The notes under the pieces: generated by a model
What the model saw: only the letters and a program-made list of their open reading frames with translations
The model's database searches: none
What the model was told of the DNA's origin: nothing
Assembly (NCBI GenBank): GCA_903813345.2
Contig: CAIIXF020000006.1
Coordinates: forward strand, 19,413,936-19,477,935
Reading direction: 5' to 3'
Source of the DNA: Owenia fusiformis
Lineage: Eukaryota; Annelida; Polychaeta; Sabellida; Oweniidae
DNA length: 64,000 nt
In this document: piece after piece, positions 32,349 to 63,899 of the stretch
How the letters are laid out: every line of letters starts with the position of its first letter
Position numbering within the stretch: the stretch's first letter is position 1
Translations under genes and position numbers: made by a program

Positions 32349-34322
32349 TATACATAATTAATGTAAATAATATCTAACTAAGATCAATATATTTCTTAAT
32401 GTTATGAAATCACTTTTCCAAATAGATAGTTGATAGAGCATACTATTGTTAAAAATACAAACAGAAAGACACACACCGACACACAATTCTGAAAATTGAC
32501 ACACACTGACATATGATTCTGGAAATTGACACAAAGTGACACACAATTCTGGAAATCGACAAAGGGCTACCATTTTTGAAGATATGAAAATGCCCAGCCC
32601 AATTTTGAAAACCAGCGCCAGATTTTCACAAATCTAGAAAGATTTTTCAAAGATGCACATTCATAAAAATTAGGCTTGTTAATAAGTATCCAAATTTACT
32701 AAGCACTAAACATGAAATGGTACTAATGCAATATTAAAACATATGAATGTTTTAATTTAATGAATCAATGTCATCGAACATCTTTATTGGGTCAGACAAC
32801 ACTGAAGGCCATCATTTCTCAAATGACCAACAGACTAAATGCATTGCCAAAATAAAATGTAATAATTGCATTTACTTACATATTAAATATGAACAAAATA
32901 TTTCAGATTTGTGACAACACCGTTGCAACTAGTCATTAAAGCTCAATTACTTTTGGAGTTACAGCAAAAATGTAAAATGATACAATTATAGAGACAACAT
33001 AGCAACATAGAAATGTACAAAAAAATTATACCAGGCCAACAGAATTTGAGTTATTGCTCAAACAAATGTAAGAATGGAAGGATGCATTCTCTATATCCCC
33101 CCAAACTATAGGATAATAATGGACAAACCAGTAAACATTTTCATTTTGAAGCCATTATCAATCATGTTAACAAATCATGCATACTCCATTGTATACTGTA
33201 TTTGTCTTTAATTTGGCGCTACTTAATTTGGTGATTTTGTATTTTTGGGCTTATTGGCGTCTATTTAATTTGGCAGTTTTTCAAGTGTCCCCGACATCCT
33301 CCTGTCTAACATGCATGTTTAGAATTAAGAACTTCAAGTACATGTACATAAGTTAAAGTAAATAATTGCAATACAATAGCATCTCTATAATTTAAGATAT
33401 GTACCACTCTATGCGAACGGTGCTCGCAGAAAATGCTTGGTGTGGATAAATGCATGTACGGTGCAGAATTAATGTTCATTTTAAAATTTAAATTTGTTAC
33501 ATTTTACATAATCCAAGCCGAGTTGTATATTCATTTATATTTGTATATGTTCAGATGACGCCTAATAAAAAAGGATATTATTTTATTTGTTGTTTACTTA
33601 CATTCTAAAGCAATGCAATAGACATGATTAAACATCAACTTTTTGGCCCAAATAATAAATAGTTGTGTCAGCCATTGCTGTAATCCAAGTCCATTCATGA
33701 TACCAAAAATATATCACAATTTCATCAGACAATAAAGTTCCCACTTTACTAGCACCAAGAGTTTTTGGGTAGCGCATATCCAATTAAGTTTCAGATTTTT
33801 ATAAAATAAACGGATACTACATGATATTCAAAATGCAATGACATTTGCATCAATAGGGTATCTTGATCACCAATACTGAATAAAGGCTGTAAAAGATGTA
33901 TAAAAGTGGCAATTTCACAAAACATGCATTGGAGAAAGGTTTGTTGCTTACTGTGTCACTATAGAATTTAGTACACAACTATTTTCTCATTATTAGGTAT
34001 CATCCTTACATGTATGAATATATAACCAAATACATATTCTCAACACGGCTTAGTTTATAATATATCAAGAATTCAAAAATGACAGTAAACTCTTCCCAAC
34101 ATGTGCATGATATCCGCACCAAGCATTTTCTGCAGCATCACCTGCAAAGGGTGTGTACCCCTCTCTATCAAATCACCTCCTCAGCTCTATTATACATACA
34201 TGTAGAAATCTTGAAACAAGGCCTTCTTCACTGTAGTAATATCCAGTACTCAATACTAGACTTTCTTAAAAATCAAGTACTCCATAAAAAAGAAATTCTT
34301 TCAGAGTAAATGACACCACTTA

Positions 34323-34463
34323 TGCCATGGTCACATATGCTCCGATCCATCGGCCGGCGCCCGGCCGATTGAGTGTTTTGTTCAATATTGTATTCAATTT
34401 TGAACAAAATACTCAATCGGCCGGGCGCCGTGGTGAAAATCGGAGCAAATGTGACCAAGGCAT
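34323..34463. mobile_element. Palindromic GC-ended MITE (141 bp) with TTA duplication
   Basis: TGCCATGGTCACATATGCTC at the left pairs with the inverse of GAGCAAATGTGACCAAGGCA at the right. Long inner arms include CGGCCGATTGAGT / ACTCAATCGGCCG. TTA lies on both sides (34320-34322, 34464-34466). A 3-bp TTA duplication suggests PIF/Harbinger. Confidence 0.75.
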
Positions 34464-34912
34464 TACACACAACACCTTTTCAAAGCTCTATTGAGCTTAA
34501 TGTTCAGTACTCATCACCACATGATCCTTTCTAGGCTAATTATCGGGCCAGTACTCAATACTGGGTCATATTCCAAACTAAATGTGCAGTATTAATCATC
34601 ATTAATCATATTAATTTATCATCCAGTGTTTTTTCCAAGCTAAATGTCTAGTATTCCATATTTGGTGCTAAATCTTTCTCAGCCAAGTATCCAGGTACCC
34701 AATACCAAGTCTTACTCTCCAATTAAATGTCTAATACTCAAAACTAGGTGCTAGGCATTTCTTTGTGGGCTAATTACCCAGTGATGTTTTTCTCCAACCA
34801 AAAGTCCTTTACTCAATACTTGGTGCTAGAACTTTCTGGGCTAAATATCAAGTAGACTAGTCAACACTAGGCCTTCCTTTCTGAGCCAAATCCCTAGTAT
34901 TTAATAAAGGCC

Positions 34913-34918
34913 TTTATT
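34913..34918 (-). terminator. Candidate WDR31 polyadenylation signal
   Basis: AATAAA on the minus strand, 22 bases past the TGA stop (34942-34940). It is unusually close and lies within the repeat array; a second AATAAA-like site farther on cannot be excluded. Confidence 0.35.
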
Positions 34919-34939
34919 TCCAAACTAAGTGTCCAATAC

Positions 34940-54080
<19,141 letters not shown>

Positions 54081-54162
54081 CTTAAAATACAAGAGATAAA
54101 TTAATAATATAATAATACGACTATCATCTCTCACTATCATGGTTTTCATTTGTATTTGGTTT

Positions 54163-54361
54163 CTGTGTTCTCCCCAGGATTTTTTCTCAAGTGGGTGCAA
54201 AATTCTTGATTTCACAATTTAGACCAATTTAGTCAAAATATTTTTCTTGCTTTTTCTCATTTTCAAGTGGGTGCAAATGGATTTTCAGGCAGGTGCAAGC
54301 CTATTTTTAAAATCTCAAGGGGGTGTAGCGCCTACTTGCTTTAATGCTGGGAAGATCACTG
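54163..54361. mobile_element. CAGTGATCTCCCC MITE, copy 2
   Basis: About 80% like 8520-8724 over its length. The left end is degraded (CTGTGTTCTCCCCAGG), the right is GAAGATCACTG. Flanks GGTTT and GGTTC fit a 5-bp duplication with one change. Confidence 0.72.
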
Positions 54362-54447
54362 GGTTCAATACACATCACATGACATTAAATACCCTGCGGT
54401 ATTTCTCTGAGATGCTTGATGATTGATTTTACTTAAAACAACAAATA

Positions 54448-54662
54448 TTATTACCACCTTGCCGGGCCAGTTCTAGGGGTTTTAGTGCTAGTTTAGAAGG
54501 CATTCATTTTACTATATCGACCTGAGCAATATGTGACGTCATAGTGGTGGTCAAGAATGCATTTAACGACCGGTCGAGAATGCATTTAACAACCAGCCTT
54601 CGGCCCTCGGTCCAACATTTCCCTATATTGCCCTTCGAAATGACGTTATTGTACTAGTATTT
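54448..54662. repeat. TTATTACCACC palindromic repeat, copy 1
   Basis: Begins ATTATTACCACCTTGC, shares GGGGTTTTAGTGCTAGTT with copy 2, and ends CCCTATATTGCCCTTCGAAA then TGACGTTATTGTACTA. Confidence 0.65.
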
Positions 54663-54986
54663 GATCTACAGCCCATTTCACTGATTTATTCCGTCAGTAG
54701 AACCCCAAAAATAAGAAATCAGGAGACCATTGTGCAATAATATATGGAAATGTATATTCATACTGTACATGAATGACATATCTTTTGATTTCTTATTTTT
54801 TAGGTTTTACTGACAAAATAAAACAAGGAAAAGGGCTGTAGTAATATGTGCCAGATAACTGTACTATATTTTCTGCCTATACAGCTGTCATTCATTTCGC
54901 ATTAAAATCTCATGAAAACTGCATTAGAGCATTAGAGATCTTATTAGCACAGAAACTGAAAAATCATTTCATGATTTGTTAGCTAG

Positions 54987-55008
54987 ATATATATATATAT
55001 ATATATAT
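54987..55008. repeat. (AT)n microsatellite
   Basis: About eleven AT units. Confidence 0.85.
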
Positions 55009-56181
55009 TTCTTTTATTGACTCTTATGTATGTCAGTCTCTCCGACACATGGGTCACTATACAGTTATTTACATGTGTTTTATATATGACATTGCAGTAG
55101 TTAAATGTCTTCTCAACAATCTCCAAAATTTTTCTTCTAAGGGTACAGTATCAAAATGTCAAAGCATATCAAAAATGTTGTTTAATTGTATTATAAATGT
55201 AATTCTAAAATTTAAAGTAAAATAATGTAAAAATCTTATTTAAACATAACAGAAATATGGTGGATGAAAAAAATAGAAAAAATAAATAAAATAAAAAATT
55301 TCATTTTTAGGTACCATAAAAATCAGGTATGGTGATATAAAATGATTTCTGATTAAATAAATCTCTCTAACTCAATGATCTAAGAAATATCAGGCTTTAT
55401 AGATGATTAAGGTTTAAGTTTTGCTTTGTTCATGTCATCCTCTCTTTTGTGTTCTGTGATCATCCACAACTAATACTAAGCAGTCTTCACTTTACCTGCT
55501 TTATGCAGTTAATTACAGACAAACAATCAGACTGCAGTTCCATCATCAGACAGTTTGATTAAAAAGCCATAGAATGGCAGACATGTAATTCACACTATTC
55601 TCAAAAATGTAAATTTCAGGAAAAGCTCTGTATAGCTAAATATTGTTGAAAATTCCGAACATATAACAATAAGAGGTTGAAAAAATAATATATAGTACTG
55701 TGTGGCCCATTGACTCCATGTTAATGAACCTCTGTAAGTGGAACACCTTGAAAGTGGAACAAGGTTCTACTATACTGTACATGTTTTGCTATAATATGTA
55801 AAATACTGCAATTATTCCATTATTCTCCCTAACCTTCAGTAGGATGCCTTCTTGATATCTATCTGCAACCCCAATTATCAGATTATGAAGGATTTTCAAA
55901 TTACTACTTACTTTTCAGAGATAGGTCAATTTAGGACTGGTTGGTGACAGAAATCATCAAGGGGTGCTCAAAGTCATTTTGAGAGTCAACTTCTGTATGT
56001 ATTCAATACCATAAAAAATCTACTATACTAAATCAAAAGAAATGTGAATGCAAATTGGTGACATGTTATTGATTGCGTAGTATAAAAGCAGAACTACTCA
56101 GGAAAACAACCATTTTATTCTTTAATTAATTAATACAAGTGGTTTAAAAGATTAAATCTCGTAATAATTTACAAATTCATC

Positions 56182-56509
56182 TACCCTGCGTGCAGAGTCT
56201 AGTTATAAACTACCTTCTGTCTAGTATAGACTATATTAATTACAGTTTAGCAGCCCAACCCCAAAGATTGGCGCCTTTGACAGCCAGGGTAATCATCTAC
56301 CAACCAATCAGCGAAGTGGAAAAAACACATGCTAAATATATACTCATTAACTATGCGGTGATGTCAGAGGAAATGACCATATGAAAAGTTGTCCGTTTTT
56401 TCGACGACAAACTCTGATTGGCTCGGTGAGATCAGAGATTCATTGTAAACTGAAAGAGTGAAGACGAAGCTCTCTTTTAAGAAGTGAAGTTGAACGAATA
56501 CAAAGGGTA
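56182..56509. mobile_element. Mutator-like MITE, copy 2
   Basis: Starts TACCCTGCGTGCAGAGTCTA, ends GAATACAAAGGGTA. The 9-bp flanks AAATTCATC and AAATCCATC differ at one base. The body matches 24541-24910 (AGTGAAGACGAAGCTCTCTT near the right end). Confidence 0.8.
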
Positions 56510-56604
56510 AAATCCATCCTAGCTGATTCAACAGTTATATCTCATTACACAATAAAATTCAAGTGAAACTCTTGAAGATAATAAAGATCAAATGAAGCTA
56601 TTGA

Positions 56605-56886
56605 CATGGGCGTAGCCGTAGCGCCTATTACGCAAATTACGCACAGGCGTACCAAATGAATTTGAGAAAAATTAAAAATGTGTTAAAATGCATTAATTTA
56701 TTTGCGAATTTATTGATGCTTCCTACCGTATCTGTAGCCTATGTTAACCATTGTCAACATTTAAAGCTGATAAAAACGCTTAGATTACATCAAATAACGT
56801 CCTTGGAAAAAATTTCGGCCTTTGGCCACGCGCAATCAGGCATCCCCGAGTGTGCATACCAACTCAAAATATAGCACTCAGCCATG
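56605..56886. mobile_element. CATGGGCGTAG hAT5-like MITE, copy 2
   Basis: Inverted copy of 36374-36667 with a perfect ATTGA duplication (56600-56604, 56887-56891). Contains CGCCTATTACGCAAATTACG and GCATTAATTTATTTGCGAAT, present in inverse in copy 1. Confidence 0.8.
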
Positions 56887-57402
56887 ATTGAAGATTGTGA
56901 AATTGTTCTTTCATTGAAATTCTTAACAAAACAGTCCTTTAAAATGTGTCAAAAAAACCTTTCAAATAAAAATGATTTAACTAAAACCACTCAAGTAAAC
57001 TGATGTTAGATAGCCAAGTATGATTTGTAAGGTAAATGTTTCTATATTTATGTTTTAACAGAGAAATATAAAGATAAAAACAATCAATTTCAGTCAAAAT
57101 TCTGTTTTTAAATTGTCTTAGAAAGTGACCAGATCAGCTTGACCTTGGAGTTTTAAAGTCACAAGCCATCAATTTCACTTCTAAAAATAGAGCTGTCAAT
57201 CAAAAATTGAACTGTATGAAAGAGAAGCTTATGTCTAGCTTGACTGCTGATCAGATTTAGATTTCTCAGAGAAATTAAGATTCATAACAATTATGCTTAA
57301 AATTTAATTTGTATTCATGAACAGATTAAAAAAACTATTTGATTAATATACATACATGGTTAAGGTCAGGTTGACATTTTTGTAACAAAACAATGAAAAC
57401 AT

Positions 57403-57752
57403 ATATTATTACCACCTTGCACTCCTGGGCCTGTTCTAGGGGTTTTAGTACTAGTTGAGAAGGTATTTAAATTGCTATATTGACGTGAGAAATATTGTGT
57501 CGGGCATTAATGACTTTAGTCGGGCAATAATGACATTATCCGCCCGGCTAAGTTTCCCGGGAAAAGTGATATCGTTCAGTGCGTACAATTTTCTATTCAT
57601 TAACGGTAATTCATTTTCTGGTCATTAACGGTGGTAATAATAGTAATAACGTCATTTCTGCGGGCAAAATAGTGAAATATTGGACCTTGGGCCTGCGGCC
57701 CTTGGTCCAATATTTCACTATATTGCCCTTTGAAATGAAGTTATTGTACTAT
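57403..57752. repeat. TTATTACCACC palindromic repeat, copy 2
   Basis: Same start and end as copy 1, but the right part is a strong palindrome (about 57640-57752): AATAGTGAAATATTGGACC and its inverse around GGGCCTGCGGCCC. Confidence 0.72.
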
Positions 57753-58365
57753 TCTATTCTAAGCACAATGGATGAAAATATATCAAACTTAATAAATTGA
57801 TGCAATGTCATATAAAATTCATTGTAGATTGAATAAAATAATCCACATTTATAAAAATTAGATGAGCACTCAGTTTTAGGCGTTAATGCGACAGTTTGTA
57901 GTGACAATGTAACACTGTTGTCAAAATGTTACCTATAAATCTTACTATACAGTTAAAGTCTGTTATCTTCTGCTAATATATGGCATTAAATTGACCAAAA
58001 TTGTTAATTTGATGGGGAAGTTTAATAGCTTATATCAGGTTATAATGTTCAAAGCTAGATTAAGAGTGTAAGGTGTGATGATGATGATGATGATCCTATG
58101 ACAGTGCCTATAACAGTATTCTATTAAAGGTTTTCTCCATAGAGGCTTGATGGGTCTACTAATAGTTAAAGGCCGCCACGCTAATATAACCTATTAGCTC
58201 ATTCACATTTGATGGTTTAATGCAAAATAAAATCATCAAAAATAATATGGCCATAATATTGTACAGTATAAGCATTTTATTTTGGTGAAAACATATTTTT
58301 TTCTTTACAATGAAATCATCAAAATCTGTGAAAATTATAGATACATGTGTACCACAAGAGTAGTA

Positions 58366-58690
58366 CTTTGAACGAAAGAGCAATATATTGAATGAAAAAG
58401 CATATATACATGTAAGACCAATACTGTATACTGAATGAAAGAGCAATATTGTATATTGATATTGTATATTGAATGAAAGAGCAATATATTGAATGAAAAA
58501 GCAATAATGTATACTGAATGAAAGAGCAATATGTAGAATGAAAGAAGAATATTGTATATTGAATGAAAGAGCAATACTGTATACTGAATGATGGAGCAAT
58601 ATATTTAATGAAAGAGCAATGCTGTATTTTAAATGAAAGAGCAATATATTGAATGGAATAAGAATATACTGGATGAAAGAACAGAATACT
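58366..58690. repeat. Degenerate tandem array
   Basis: GAATGAAAGAGCAATAT-like units of about 18-20 bp alternate with TGTATA(C/T)T spacers, roughly 14 units. The 161-aa minus-strand ORF across it is a low-complexity by-product. Confidence 0.75.
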
Positions 58691-59180
58691 TAAAGATGCA
58701 GTATACCATAGGTTTCTCGCCAGACAATCAATGAAGTTCCACTATTATTGCTCATATAATTTCTCACATGCCACGGATATATCTTGAGAATAACTTATGG
58801 GTATATTATTGCCAAAATATTGAAAGAATCAACAGAACAACCAACCTCCAGAATCAAACACAATCAATTCCTCGGCTAGCAAGGGGAATCCCCGTTGAGT
58901 CACACACGCGCCAACACACGTCTTGAACCAGGCAGCCAATCAGGTTCAAGATAAACAAATCAGACCAATCAGATAACAGGAAGATTTTCCAGGTACATTC
59001 AAACTTCAGATTGAATTTAATTTCCGCAAAAATAATTAGATCGGTCAGCACAATCGCGAACACTGAAAGCGAGGGACTTCATTCATTGGGAAGTAGATAA
59101 GTGAATATGTGGTGAAACTCAATCTGCAAAAAGCTTCAGAGGGGTCTTGATTGTGCTATCCTATGGTATAGTCTCTTTAA
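58690..59180. mobile_element. TTAA MITE, GATGCAGTATACCATAGG family copy 2
   Basis: TTAAAGATGCAGTATACCAT at the left; CTATGGTATAGTCTCTTTAA at the right, a clear inverted pair with TTAA borders. It is about 150 bp longer inside than copy 1. Confidence 0.78.
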
Positions 59181-59524
59181 TTAACAACAAAAAGTGTAAA
59201 AAATGGCAGTTGTGTGTTGACTTGGGTTAAGACATGCTAGATTAAGCATCTTCAGGATTTAAGACTAACATCTTACCAGCAGACAGTTTGATGTATTAAA
59301 TACATTCACCTCATTAGCCTATCAGTAGGACACAGAAGATCAATACAAATATATTCAAAACCAAGATGATAATTCTGATATTCATCGCACATCTTGCAAC
59401 AAAAAAATTCTGGTATTCTCTGATTTAAAAGGGAACCATTTTGTTTAATTCAATTCTTTAGCTTTTAAGCCTCAGTCACTTTGCTCTACAGCAGCTTTGT
59501 GGCTGTAGCTTGATAAAATCGATA

Positions 59525-59721
59525 CAGTGCTCTCCCCAGGACTTTTGTGGGAGGATTTTGTTAATTCGTTTAGTACAACATTTTAGCATTTTGTCATTTT
59601 TGTGCAACTTTTATGATTTTGTCATTTTTTGTACAACATTTTATGATTTTGTCATTTTTTATTGTAACATCAAATTGCATTGTGGAGCATTTCGATTTTA
59701 TAAAATACAAGGAGAGCACTG
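59525..59721. mobile_element. CAGTGCTCTCCCC MITE
   Basis: Ends CAGTGCTCTCCCCAG / GGAGAGCACTG; the inside has three CATTTTGTCATTTTT-like words. Same end type as 8520-8724 but a different body. Confidence 0.65.
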
Positions 59722-60142
59722 AGATTTACATCATATTGTTTATCCCTGTATTTCATGCTGCATATTTCTCTCTATTTTGGAAACCTACGGCTGTCATATG
59801 GTTGCCATAGGTCAAGTGTACTAACTGAGGCTTTAATAAGAACAAATATGGAGGTCATTATAGAGTATTGTACTTTGAGCCTTTCTAAATGATAATTTAT
59901 TTATCACAGTCGCATACAGTGTTTTGAGGTGCTCTATGCTGCCCTGGATGGGTAGGCACAGGCCTATCATATCTCTTTTATTTATGTGTTTCAAAGTCTT
60001 AAACTGATTTCCTTAAAATAATAAGATGTCTACAGTTCCAGTTGGAAAGTTCGGTAAAATTGTTCTTTTTTCTCAATTTCTCGAGATCTTTTCGGCACAA
60101 ACATGTATAAGCATCATACGTTTTTGGAAATACAAAAGTATA

Positions 60143-60420
60143 GTCTAGTTATAAACTACCCTCTGCCTAGTATAAACCATATTATAGTTTAGCAAACCTG
60201 CCCCAAAACCTGATGCCTGTGACAGCCCGAGTAATAAATCATTTCAAATCTACCACACTGACCCTTTCTCAACCAATCAGTGAATTGGAAGGAACATGTG
60301 CTAGATACATGCTCGCTAACTATGAGGTAATGTCCGAGGAAATTACCATATAGAAAGTCGTCTGTATTTCGATGACGAACTCTGATTGGCTCGGTGGGAT
60401 CAGAGATTTATTGTAAACTG
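60143..60420. mobile_element. Mutator-like MITE, copy 3 (right end lost)
   Basis: AGTCTAGTTATAAACTACCC through ACTCTGATTGGCTCGGTG and TTATTGTAAACTG match copies 1 and 2; both terminal TACCCT words are missing. Confidence 0.7.
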
Positions 60421-60446
60421 GGAATTATGCCTACAGTGCAGTACTA

Positions 60447-60510
60447 CCTGCCATTTGTTACAGATGCCAAATGCCAAACACCAACTTTCAACACTGTCCA
60501 CAAAAAAGAT
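60447..60510. repeat. ATGTCACCACC dispersed repeat, copy 5 (fragment)
   Basis: CTGCCATTTGTTACAGATGCC and the following CCAAACACCAAC match the body of the other copies; both ends are lost. Confidence 0.55.
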
Positions 60511-61404
60511 TTAATATAACGCATACTACAAATTGTTTGCATGGCAATGACATTGAGAAAACAAATCAAATAAATAATTTTAAAAATGCATTCATTTTTT
60601 CCAAACTCTTCATTTATGAGGCCAACATTATATCAAGCCATGTTTTTTTGGTATCTAGGCCTAGATCTCTAACATTTAAGCTGCTGCCAAACAGTCTCAC
60701 CATTTCCCCAGTGAATGATTAACAAATATTTCATGTTATTAAACTGTCGATAGACATGTTTTTACAATGAATAATGAATAGATGAAACTTCTATTATCTT
60801 TATGTTTTGTATGCATGAATTTGGAATCAAACATGGTCACTCTATCTTCAGTTGATCTTTCCAAAGAGCCATAAACAAGAGGTAGATAAGAGTGTCTTGA
60901 TTTTGCTTTACCATAGTATTGTGATAATAACGTCCCTTATACCTATTTATTACAAGTTGTGTGGACCATTGTTGCCCGATTTATAGCAAAAAGATTGACT
61001 TTTGCAAGTTAGTGATGATGCGATTTTTTTAATAGATCTCATACCTTAGAAGGGTATCAGTTCAAAAAAATACTAGATGGCCTAACATATTTTGCCATGC
61101 ACTGCGCCTATTCATTTGGCAATTCAGTTTTCTCTTGAAAAAATAAATCTTCCAAATTTGTTGAGTTTTCTTGCAGAAATCGCCTAATCCCTCCTCCATT
61201 CATTTTGTACGATCACTGGGTGTGGGTGAAATCTCAAATCTAAAGTCAGATTTGAACTTCTGAGATCTTTTTGACCATTTTTGACCTTGAGAAGGTCATC
61301 AAAGGTCAAATCTTAAATCAAAAGTCAGAATTGAACTTCTGAGTACTTGTAGATGATTCTGAAAAAGTCAGTCAGTATTTGTTAAGATATTGGAAGTTGT
61401 AAGA

Positions 61405-61494
61405 ATTTGTTACAGATGCTGACCACAAACCGCCACTGGCCGTCACATAAAAACGGAGAACATAACAATATGTCAACACTTTTGGTGGTGACAT
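61405..61494. repeat. ATGTCACCACC dispersed repeat, copy 6 (right part)
   Basis: ATTTGTTACAGATGCTGACC at the left and TTTTGGTGGTGACAT at the right; the left end is lost. Confidence 0.6.
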
Positions 61495-62246
61495 AAAAAT
61501 GGTAACTATATTTATAGACAATTGAAAACATTATTGTAAAAATCTTTAATTTTCTTCAAATAAATTTTACACTTTGGGCATTTTTAAAAATGATATGACC
61601 TCAAAATATTCTAAAATTGAAACAATTTTCATCATGATCACAATGAAGATAATGATGGATACTTGCTAGATCTGAATCTGCCTTTAATTTCTTTGCATTA
61701 GTGTTTTTCTCAATGTTTTGAATCCCAAGTAGGTTTAACATTACATTTGGGATGATACTAAGTATCCAATTGTCAATTATATTTTTCACATAGTATCATC
61801 AAGTACAATTCTGGGAATTCAACATGACAGATGTAGCATTTTATAGAATAAAACAAGCACTGGCTGATTATTTGATTGCAGTGACATGATTAGAATGTTG
61901 TATGAGTAGGTGTACATTTACAACAAGAAGATCCGTGTGTGTTGATTTGATCTCAGTCAATCTATTAATAAATGCAATTTGATATAAAAGTGCATCAATC
62001 CATATCAACTCAGATATAACGTTTACCAATAACATACAGGGTGAGACAAAAAATCGTAATAACTCAATTATCCTGTATATGTTTCAAGTCATATTTGGCA
62101 CAATTAAACCTTATTCAATGTTCTCTCATTCTATAAAGTTTCATCGGTCTATTCCAAATGGTCACCATTTGATGATCATTCTACAAAACATACTCAAAAT
62201 GCTGATCTGATGAAAAATTTTAGCGACATTTTAGGATTACGGAATT

Positions 62247-62393
62247 AATAATGATAGACCATTCAATATGGTGAAATTCAGCATGAGTTGACAGAATGTC
62301 ATACAAAGCATGAACCAAAGGTGAGTGCATTTGTACTGACATTCTGTCCAACGAGTGTAGAATTTCACCATATTAAATGGCCTTTCATTATTT
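62247..62393. repeat. Hairpin MITE
   Basis: AATAATGATAGACCATTCAATATGG-like left arm and its inverse at the right, then GTGAAATTC / GAATTTCAC and GACAGAATGTC / GACATTCTGTC pair. Confidence 0.65.
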
Positions 62394-62523
62394 ATTCCAA
62401 TTCAAACATAAAAATGAAAACATTGTTCAGAGAATTTGGAATGGGGTTCATAAAATAACAAAACTGGCTGGTATCTTTGCCATTCATAGGTGTGTTGAAA
62501 ACCGATGGTGTGACGTCACGATA

Positions 62524-63151
62524 TACAGGGTGAGCCAAAAAAACGCCACTTTTTTTTCAAGACACCATAACTTTTTTATTTTCTAACCTACATACCCCAC
62601 ATTTTGTAGTTATATAGTGCCAAGGGTTCTTAGTAATAATATAATGTAACAAGTCCTTCAACTGGGATTATATTTGATCTAAAAGAGGAGTTCAATTGGT
62701 CCGCCACCCTATTTGATGATAGATTTTAGTTTAAGTCGCCTTGCTGATATAGCAGTATCAATGAAATGTTAGCTACATTTTGTTCAACGTGTCTTAATTG
62801 CCAGCTTTAGTTGAGCAATTTTTTAGATTGGGTGCCTTCATACCATCTCCTGGAGACCTTCCCATACCCTATACTCACTGGGGTTTGCATTAAGGGCTAT
62901 TAGCTTGGCGGTCATCAGGGCGTATCAGTTCAGGAACATTTTGCAAATTATGCTTATTTCCCATGGCACACCACATGTTTAAGTGAGACGCTGGTGACAT
63001 ATTTTATTCAAGCAAAAGTGTCGAATTCATGATCCATGGCAAGATAACAACCTCAAGTTTCATTTGCTATGCAAATTATGACTGTGTATCAAAAATTAAA
63101 AAAGTTATAGCATTTTGAAAAAAAGTGGCGTTTTTTTTGGCCCACCCTGTA
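62524..63151. mobile_element. TA-flanked mariner-type element (628 bp)
   Basis: TACAGGGTGAGCCAAAAAAA then CGCCACTTTTTTTT at the left is repeated inverted at the right, ending GGCCCACCCTGTA. TA repeats at both borders. No transposase ORF. Confidence 0.75.
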
Positions 63152-63226
63152 TATCAATCCCCGGATGATTGAATAGAGCATGGCCGTGCATCTAGGAGAA
63201 ATAGAGAACGTTCATTATATTGGCTA

Positions 63227-63382
63227 TGCTGCATTCTGATTTAGGTTGAGAAATTCACTGAGAGCATGGTCCTGTTTGAATCAGATTCAAACATAAAAAT
63301 GAATATATGCTGCATTCTGATTGGTTGAGAAATTCAATTAGAGCACGGTTATGTTTGAATCTGATTCAAACATAAAAATGAA
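63227..63382. repeat. Two-copy direct repeat of about 80 bp
   Basis: ATGCTGCATTCTGATT...GAGAAATTCA...GATTCAAACATAAAAATGA occurs twice in tandem with a few differences; part of the unit recurs at 62400. Confidence 0.75.
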
Positions 63383-63594
63383 AACATTACTCAAAGAATT
63401 CTCCCTTTCGCGGTTCGCCCTTTGAATCAGAACGTTCGGAAATATGCACTGAAAAAGCACTCAAAAAGGACAAAATTTGATTGGTCAATATTTTCCCACT
63501 GTGCATTTCGCGTAGCTATATTTGCGTGACCCGAAAGTTCTAAATCAAACTAATTACGCAATTTTGTTTTTACACCCGGACGCTGAACAAAACA

Positions 63595-63726
63595 ATGTCA
63601 CCATCGGAAGTATTCTTCTTTGTCATTGCTTTGATAGTCAGTATACCGAGTTTAATCAATAAAAAATTGTACAATGAACAAAAAAATTCGGAAAAGAGTA
63701 CTATAGATTTGCTTTCGGACCACTGA
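63595..63726 (+). CDS. Possible small membrane-protein ORF, 43 aa
   Basis: ATG in a fair context (AACAATGT) opens MSPSEVFFFVIALIVSIPSL and ends STIDLLSDH, then TGA. Residues 6-20 form a hydrophobic segment that could be a signal anchor or membrane span, followed by a charged tail. I do not recognise the family and no neighbour supports it. It could be chance, or the first exon of a plus-strand gene running off the right edge. Confidence 0.2.
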   Translation: MSPSEVFFFVIALIVSIPSLINKKLYNEQKNSEKSTIDLLSDH

Positions 63727-63899
63727 ACAGATTGACCTAGATAATAGCAACGCGTCTTCTTTGGTCTACTGCTCAGTTGTTTGTGGGTTTTCAACGTAAC
63801 TCTATAATGTAATTTGAAGATGAATAATTTTATTCAGTTGTTGCATCGATGTTGCAGTTTGTAGTGCGGTAAGATTGGCATGAAAGTATTGAAAGTCGA

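Larger units (their letters stand above)
29901..34939. other. Intergenic region between ZMYND19 and WDR31
   Basis: No conserved exon seen. Contents: an ATGTCACCACC repeat (30672-30809), a 12-G run near 30433, a TA-flanked element with nested SINE (31609-32348), a palindromic MITE (34323-34463) and a degenerate tandem array (34230-34975). Confidence 0.6.
54081..63580. other. Upstream WDR31 intron and 5' region
   Basis: Expected to hold the first exons of WDR31, but none is convincing. It is filled with MITEs, an (AT)n microsatellite (54987-55008), a degenerate GAATGAAAGAGCAAT array and plain AT-rich sequence. Confidence 0.55.

Noticed and set aside
55497-55550. Candidate WDR31 exon (MELQSDCLSVINCIKQ, minus)
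   Set aside because: Only weak resemblance to the N-terminal region and no clear acceptor or partner exon; kept only as a lead.
58159-58644. 161-aa minus-strand ORF
   Set aside because: Low-complexity by-product of the GAATGAAAGAGCAAT tandem array.
59279-59320. Candidate 42-bp WDR31 exon (ANEVNVFNTSNCLL, minus)
   Set aside because: Splice-like ends exist, but the exon that should follow with the SGGKDKT strand was not found.
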